From Streptomyces tirandamycinicus (lineage in GTDB: Bacteria > Actinomycetota > Actinomycetes > Streptomycetales > Streptomycetaceae): DNA of 64,000 nucleotides. Position 1 is the stretch's first letter, and every line of letters starts with the position of its first letter. The notes below the pieces were generated by a model. It was not told the DNA's origin. It worked only from the letters and a program-made list of their open reading frames with translations, and did not search any database. Of this stretch, positions 58,115 to 64,000 are shown piece by piece. The translations under genes and the position numbers were made by a program. The stretch is taken from positions 3,226,501 through 3,290,500 of the forward strand of contig NZ_CP029188.1 in assembly GCF_003097515.1 (NCBI RefSeq), read 5' to 3'.

Positions 58115-58720
58115 CTCCCTGGTGGGGGACGATCATCCCGGCCGGCTCGTCCCCCACCGGTCTTCCGCCGACCTCTGCCGACCTCCCGTCGGCTTCGGCC
58201 GACCTCCGCCGACTTCGGGTGGCTTCCGCCGGCCTCCGCCATCCGTCACCACCGGCCGCCATCCGTCACCACCGGCCGTCCTCCGTCGCCGCCGGCCGCC
58301 GCCCGTTCGGCAACCCTTCCCGCTCCTCCCGGCGGGGCGCGGGCGGTCTCGTGCCGGGACCGCCGTCCGCTCCGCTCCACCGTGGACGGCCCCCTCCGGT
58401 CCCCCGGACGTAACCCGTCCCGGGGTTTCGGCCCCGCCCCCGCCGACGTCCGCTTGACGCCCCGCGACGGGGCCCGCGCTCCGGGCGGTCCGACCACGCC
58501 CAGGTCAGGGGGCCCGCCGGCGGGCGCCGGACGACTGTGTGTACACAGAACCTTGGTGAGAGCTCCCCCTCATCCACCGCCGCTGCCGCATCCCCAGCCC
58601 TTAGACTCCCTCCTGTGACAGGCTGCGGTCGCGAGGTCGGAGAGGCCCCGGCCGTCCGCCGCAAGATGCCGTAGGTCGCTGTAGGTCAGAGTCGCTGTAG
58701 GTCAGAGAGGAAGCGTCGTC
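58115..58720. other. Intergenic region with short tandem repeats
   Basis: About 600 bp. CCATCCGTCACCACCGGCCG is tandemly repeated at about 58236-58275, preceded by runs of CCGACCTCC-type units. Near the end GTCGCTGTAGGTCAGA is duplicated at 58675-58690 and 58691-58706, just before the ribosome binding site of the next gene. No gene is supported. Confidence 0.6.
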
Positions 58721-61700
58721 GTGAGCAGCAGGCCATCCCGAGGCGCTGCTCGCCTCGCCGCCATACTCGACGCGCTCCCGGACGGGCTCGTCCTCGTCAA
58801 CTGCAACGGCACGGTCGTCAACGCCAACACCATCGCCCTCGAGATGTTCGAGGCCCCCGGCACCGCGCTCGTCGGGCGCGGGCTCCTCGACCTGCTGCCG
58901 GCGTTCGACTCCAAACTCATCCCCGGCTCGATGCGGCGCCCCGACTCCGCCGACAAGCGCGGCCGCACGAAGCCGACCCGGATGGTCGCCCGCCGCACCG
59001 ACGGCGGCGAGTTCCCCGCGGAGGTGACCAGCGCCGGCCTGGAGGACGGCCGTGCGGCGTACGCCTCGCCCGGCGCCGGCGGGGGCACCGGCTACACCGG
59101 CGACGAACTGCTGATGCTCGTCGTGCGCGATCTGTCCGGCACCATCGACACCGAGGCCGAACTCGCGCGCTCCCAGCGGCAGACCGAGATGATCCTGCGG
59201 GCCGCCGCCGAAGGCGTCGTCGGTACGGACACCGACGGCCGCGTCGTCCTCGTCAACCCGGCCGCCGCCCAGATCCTCGGCTTCCGCGCCAGCGACCTCG
59301 GCGGCAAGGAACTGCACCCGCTGATCCTGCACTCGCGCCCGGACGGCGACCCGTTCCCGTACGACGATTCCCCCCTCGCCGACACGCTCAAGTCCGGGCG
59401 CAAGCACCGGGTCCGCGGCCAGGTGCTCTGGGCGAAGGACGGCAAGCGGGTGCCGGTCGACCTGACCACCGCGCCGGTGCGGGACGGGGAGCAGCTGGTC
59501 GGGGCGGTCATGACGTTCACCGACCGGCGGCCCTACGAGGAGCAGGCGGAGCGGCACGCCGCCGAGATCGCCGAGCGGGACGAGAAGTACAGCACGGACA
59601 TCGCCGAGCGGGACGAGAAGTACGCGGCCGACATGGCCGAGCGGGACGAGCGGCACGCGGCCGAGCTGGCGGAGCTGACCGAGAAGCACACCGCGGAGAT
59701 GGCGGACAGGGCCGAGCAGTACGCGGCGGAGATCGAGTCCCGCGACGAGCGGGAGGCCTCGCTGGCCGCCCGGCACGCCCAGCTGGCCGCGGTACTCGGG
59801 GACGCGCTGCGCGGGCCCCTGGAGGAGCTGCGCGGCGAGCTCGGGAAGCTGGCCGCCGATCCGGCCGGCCAGCTGTGGCCGGAGGCCAACCAGATCCTCC
59901 ACCATCTGGCCGCGGGCTACGCCCGGATGACGACGCTGGTCGACAACGTGCTGGGCTTCCAGCGGCTGGACTCCGGCGCGGAGCGGCTGCACAAGGACGT
60001 CGTCCTGCTCGACGCGGTCGTGGCCGCCGGTGTCGAGGGCGCGATCGAGCTGATCGGTCCCGGACGGGCCCAGTTCGCGGTCCACGCCCCGCCGATCGAG
60101 GCCGAGGTGGACGGCGCACGGCTGGCGACGGCGCTGGCGCACCTGGTGGCCGATGTCGCGGGCATCGACTCCACGGGCAAGACGAGGGTCGTGGCGGGCG
60201 CCGGGTACGTCGACTCGACCATCGTGGTCGCCGCGGCGCAGCGGGGCGACGTCGTACGGATCGAGGTGCGCGGTCCCTACTCGGGCGGCGACCCGGTGCA
60301 CGAGCCCATCGTCCGCGGCATCGTGACCGCGCACGGCGGTGTGCTGCAGACGCACGAGGTGCCGGGCGCGGGCGGCAGCGCCTACGTCCTGGAGGTGCCG
60401 CTCGGCGACGGAGCCGGGACGGTGGCGCCCCCGGCGGTGGCCCCGGCGGTGGCCCCGGAGCAGCAGGCACCGGCGGCCCTTCCGGCGCAGGCCACGTCCG
60501 GCGGCGGGCGGCGGCGCGCGCGGCGCGCCTCGACGGACGCGTTCCTGGAGAGCCCGGTGGGGCCGGAGGACGCTCCGGCGTCCGCCGAGCTCCCGGGGCA
60601 GCGCCCGGCGGGTACGGACACGGACACGAGCGGTGCGGCGGGCGGCTCGGCCGGAGCCGTACCCGGCGGCGAGCCCGCCCCGGCGGCGACCGGCGGCACG
60701 GGCCGCCGTCGCGGCCGGCCGAGCCCCGCCGAGGCCGAACTGGCCGCCCTCCCGGCCGCGCAGGACGGCTCGGTCGTCACCGCGGCGGAGGCCGGAGCCG
60801 GACGCCCGGCGCTGGGTGACACGGTCCCGCCCCAGGGCGTGGGCCCGGACGCCGCGGCCCGCGAGGGCACCGGGCGCCGGGCCCGGCGTGCCCGCGCCGC
60901 GCTTCCCGCGCTGCCTGCGGCGAGCTCGGCCCCGGACGCCCCCGCCCCCGCGGGCGCGGCCGCGGAACAGGCGACCGGCCGGAACAGCGGTCCGGACGGC
61001 GGTCCGGACGACGCGCAGGGCATCGCCGCGCTGGAGCCCGCCGCCACGGCAGCGGCTTCCGGCACGGGCGGCGGCAGCGGAGCACAGCAGGGCGGCCGGC
61101 GAGGGCGGCGGGCGCTCGCGACCGGCAACGACCGGCAGGTTCCCACCGAGGAGCCGCGGGGCCCGTTCGCGCTGCCCCCCGCCGAGGCGGACCGCACCCC
61201 GTCCTCCGGCGCTCCCGACGAGAGCCGCCACGACCCGGTGCGTCCGGGACCGGAATCCGACCACACCCCGCCGCAGCCGCACCCCGTGCCCACCGGGCGA
61301 CGGCGCGCCCGCCCGGCCGAGGGCGGGACACCGGCGCAGGGCATCCCGGCGCAGGCCGGACCGGTGACGCCGCAGACCGGCGGCGCGACGCCGGCCGCGC
61401 CCGGGTCAGTGACGCCGCAGACCGGTGCCGTGGCTCCACCGGCCGGTGCCGTGGTTCCACCGGCCGGTACGGTGACGCCGCCGACCGGCCCCGCCATGCC
61501 CAACGCGCTTGGTCCGGTGCCACCCGCCGCACCCGGTCCCGTACCGCCCGCCGCCGCCCCGAATCCCGCAGGGAACACGGCGCGCCCCGGCGACACCGGT
61601 TCCGTACCGCTGCCTCCGGCGGCGCCGGTCCCGGACGAGCCTCCCGCGCCGGCCCACCGCGCCGCCCAGCCCCTGCCCGCAGAGGCACCGGCTCCCGCGG

Positions 61701-62920
61701 CCGGGACGGGCACGCCGGCCCGGGGGACGGCCACGCCGATGCCCGCCGTGGAGCCGGTCGACCCCGACGCCTCGCAGGGCAGGGCGTTCAGCGTGCGCAC
61801 GCTCGGTCAGGGTGTGCCGTTCACCCGCCAACTCGCCCAGCAGCAGGACCGGCAGGCCGTGTCCGCAGCACCTGCGGCATCCCCGCCGCAGGCCGCCTCC
61901 GGCAACCAGACACTCGGCTCGGGCAACCAGACCCTCGGCTCCGGCCGCCGCCGCAAGCTGGCCACCCGGCAGGAAGGCGAGCTCCAGGTGCCCGACACGG
62001 GGGCCCGGCCGCATCCGCACCCCCAGGCGGCACCTGGTACCGGCCCGTCGCAGCGGCTCGGTACCTCCACCGAGGGCCGGGCGTACGCGATCGGCGCCCC
62101 GGACGAGGGCGCGGAGGGCCCGGAGCCGCTGGACGGCCCCGGTGGCGCGGTCGAGGTCGCCAACCGGCCCGCAATGCTGCCCCGGGACGACGAGCTTCCT
62201 CCCGAGCCCCTCGACAACCCGCGCCGGCTGCTGGTGTGGCCGGCGCCCGACGTCGCCACCCAGCAGGCGCTGAGCGACCGCGGCTACCGTCCGGTGATCG
62301 TGCATTCACGTGAGGAGGTCGACGCACAGATCGCCGCGTTCCCCGCCGCTCTGTTCGTCGACCCGCTGACCGGGCCGATCACCCGTACCGCGCTGCAGGC
62401 GCTCCGCCAGGCCGCGGTGGCCGCCGAGGTCCCCGTGCTGCTGGCGGCCGGACTGGGCCAGGCGACGCGCGAGGCCGCGTACGGAGCGGACCCCGCCGTA
62501 CTGCTGAAGGCCCTGGCGCCGCGCGACAGCGAGCAGCACCCGTCCCGGGTGCTGCTGATCGAGCAGCACGACGACATCGCGGCCGCGCTGACGGCCACGC
62601 TGGAGCGACGCGGGATGCAGGTGGCGCGGGCCGCGACCGACGCGGACGCGGTGGCGCTCGCCCAGCAGACACGGCCGAACCTTGTGGTCATGGACCTGAT
62701 GCAGGTGCGCCGCCGGCGCGCCGGGATCATCGACTGGCTCCGCGCGAACGGGCAGTTGAACCGCACCCCGCTCGTCGTCTACACCTCGGCCGGGCTCGAC
62801 CAGGCGGAACTGCCGAAACTGTCCTCGGGCGAGACCGTCCTCTTCCTGGCGGAGCGTTCCACGAGCGCCGAGGTGCAGGGCCGGATCGTGGACCTGCTCG
62901 CGAAGATCGGCACGAACTGA
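58721..62920 (+). CDS. Large PAS / kinase-like / receiver-like regulator
   Basis: 1399 residues; GTG 58721 with AGAGAGGAAG upstream. PAS 1 is near residues 10-60 (LAAILDALPDGLVLVNCNGT), PAS 2 near 155-265 (MILRAAAEGVVGTDTDGRV). A coiled coil of about 80 residues follows (repeats like AERDEKYAADMAERDE), then a histidine-kinase-like module (350-565) whose dimerisation helix reads VLGDALRGPLEELRG: the phospho-acceptor His is missing. Its ATPase-like part (TAHGGVLQTHEVPGAGG) is also degenerate. About 600 disordered Pro/Ala residues follow, then two receiver-like domains; the second has VLLIEQHDD and LVVMDLMQ. It is probably a scaffold or pseudo-kinase sensor. No partner regulator gene adjoins it. 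Confidence 0.9.
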   Translation: MSSRPSRGAARLAAILDALPDGLVLVNCNGTVVNANTIALEMFEAPGTALVGRGLLDLLPAFDSKLIPGSMRRPDSADKRGRTKPTRMVARRTDGGEFPAEVTSAGLEDGRAAYASPGAGGGTGYTGDELLMLVVRDLSGTIDTEAELARSQRQTEMILRAAAEGVVGTDTDGRVVLVNPAAAQILGFRASDLGGKELHPLILHSRPDGDPFPYDDSPLADTLKSGRKHRVRGQVLWAKDGKRVPVDLTTAPVRDGEQLVGAVMTFTDRRPYEEQAERHAAEIAERDEKYSTDIAERDEKYAADMAERDERHAAELAELTEKHTAEMADRAEQYAAEIESRDEREASLAARHAQLAAVLGDALRGPLEELRGELGKLAADPAGQLWPEANQILHHLAAGYARMTTLVDNVLGFQRLDSGAERLHKDVVLLDAVVAAGVEGAIELIGPGRAQFAVHAPPIEAEVDGARLATALAHLVADVAGIDSTGKTRVVAGAGYVDSTIVVAAAQRGDVVRIEVRGPYSGGDPVHEPIVRGIVTAHGGVLQTHEVPGAGGSAYVLEVPLGDGAGTVAPPAVAPAVAPEQQAPAALPAQATSGGGRRRARRASTDAFLESPVGPEDAPASAELPGQRPAGTDTDTSGAAGGSAGAVPGGEPAPAATGGTGRRRGRPSPAEAELAALPAAQDGSVVTAAEAGAGRPALGDTVPPQGVGPDAAAREGTGRRARRARAALPALPAASSAPDAPAPAGAAAEQATGRNSGPDGGPDDAQGIAALEPAATAAASGTGGGSGAQQGGRRGRRALATGNDRQVPTEEPRGPFALPPAEADRTPSSGAPDESRHDPVRPGPESDHTPPQPHPVPTGRRRARPAEGGTPAQGIPAQAGPVTPQTGGATPAAPGSVTPQTGAVAPPAGAVVPPAGTVTPPTGPAMPNALGPVPPAAPGPVPPAAAPNPAGNTARPGDTGSVPLPPAAPVPDEPPAPAHRAAQPLPAEAPAPAAGTGTPARGTATPMPAVEPVDPDASQGRAFSVRTLGQGVPFTRQLAQQQDRQAVSAAPAASPPQAASGNQTLGSGNQTLGSGRRRKLATRQEGELQVPDTGARPHPHPQAAPGTGPSQRLGTSTEGRAYAIGAPDEGAEGPEPLDGPGGAVEVANRPAMLPRDDELPPEPLDNPRRLLVWPAPDVATQQALSDRGYRPVIVHSREEVDAQIAAFPAALFVDPLTGPITRTALQALRQAAVAAEVPVLLAAGLGQATREAAYGADPAVLLKALAPRDSEQHPSRVLLIEQHDDIAAALTATLERRGMQVARAATDADAVALAQQTRPNLVVMDLMQVRRRRAGIIDWLRANGQLNRTPLVVYTSAGLDQAELPKLSSGETVLFLAERSTSAEVQGRIVDLLAKIGTN

Positions 62921-62929
62921 ACCACGTTC

Positions 62930-63262
62930 GCCGGGTGCCCGGCGGGTGAGCCGCCGGGTTCCTGAGCCGCCGGGCTGATGAACCACCGGGCACCCGAACC
63001 GCCGGGCTGATGAACCACCGGGCTCCGGCGGGCCGTTCACGGCAGGGTCCCGCAGGACCGGCCCCGTACCCGGAACCGCCGTGCCGACCGCCTCCGCGCC
63101 CGCACCCGCACCCGCAGGCCACCGCGGCCCGGGACGGGGTCGGCCACCACCCACGCCCTGCCCGGATCAGGCGGGGGAGCAGGACAGCAGGCAGCAAGGC
63201 AGCAGGGGAGCAAGGCGGCAGGCAGCAGGCAGCAGGGGAGCAACGGAGCAACGGAGCATGGT
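62930..63262. repeat. Two short-repeat tracts
   Basis: CCGGGCTGATGAACCACCGG recurs at about 62961 and 63001 amid related units, and GGCAGCAGG/GAGCAACG units fill 63185-63262. They lie in the 390-bp gap between two convergent genes; no gene is seen. Confidence 0.65.
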
Positions 63263-63311
63263 GCGGCCCGGTACGCGCCGCGTACCGGGCCGCACCCGCA
63301 CACCGTGGCGC

Positions 63312-64000
<689 letters not shown>

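Noticed and set aside
58601..61282. Very long minus-strand open frame (893 codons) opposite the PAS regulator
   Set aside because: It is a composition shadow: the plus-strand protein has clear PAS and receiver domains and a ribosome binding site, and the minus translation is low-complexity Arg/Gly/Val-rich.

Overview
High-GC actinobacterial chromosome, almost certainly Streptomyces. The evidence is the strong third-position GC bias, the many GTG starts, a sigF/sigN-like sporulation sigma pair, an SSI-type protease inhibitor, twin PAS/receiver regulators, rare TTA codons, and the purD-dnaX-ffs-tRNASer gene order. Both window edges cut a gene (an M48-like membrane protein on the left, an acyl-CoA ligase on the right).

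Region 1 (1-13.8 kb) is the unusual part. purD and the 3' end of dnaX are clean, but dnaX is then continued by a second, frameshifted copy of its N-terminal half (copy A), followed by a degraded ffs and tRNA-Ser. Next comes a 5.6 kb graveyard: integrase remnants, an IS5-like unit with a passenger gene, an XRE/ImmA pair with a broken ImmA, remnants of a ubiquitin-like (multiubiquitin plus E2-like) operon, and an IS1634-like transposase. That transposase runs directly into a fragment of a glutathionylspermidine synthase gene, which runs directly into a second dnaX copy (B) with an intact N-terminal half, ffs and tRNA-Ser(GGA). The clean parts at the two ends would together make one full-length dnaX, so the gene looks split in its linker by about 7.7 kb of foreign, decayed DNA. 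Misassembly is the main alternative.

Region 2 (13.9-25 kb) holds a septum-formation-type lipoprotein, a TerD-nuclease fusion divergent from a sulfur-binding HNH (McrA-type) restriction enzyme, a DUF899 protein, a DUF6777-type membrane protein with a huge charged tail, a secreted CAP protein and a complete IS30-family element. Region 3 (25-36 kb) is ordinary chromosome: secreted beta-propeller protein, methyltransferase, HhH-GPD protein, M28 aminopeptidase, HerA-like ATPase, LytR_C protein, upp, tadA and tRNA-Ser(CGA). Region 4 (36-44 kb) has sigF, sigN, several small membrane proteins and a MarR-controlled MFS exporter with a C-terminal carboxypeptidase-regulatory-like tail. Region 5 (44-53 kb) has a response regulator-kinase-GT2/GtrA-GT39 operon, an amidohydrolase and a DUF2797 protein.

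Region 6 (53.7-56.8 kb) is a small integrated element bounded by 26-bp direct repeats of the 3' end of tRNA-Arg(ACG). It carries a NUDIX gene, a TTA-containing HTH/TPR regulator with a perfect palindromic operator candidate, two small genes and a broken integrase, and looks like the core of a decayed actinomycete integrative conjugative element (AICE). Region 7 (57-64 kb) holds tRNA-Ser(GCT), an SSI-type inhibitor, a 1399-residue PAS/kinase-like/receiver protein and a fatty-acyl-CoA ligase end. Short tandem repeats fill many intergenic gaps, and several promoters look leaderless (TANNNT 6-8 bp before the start codon).
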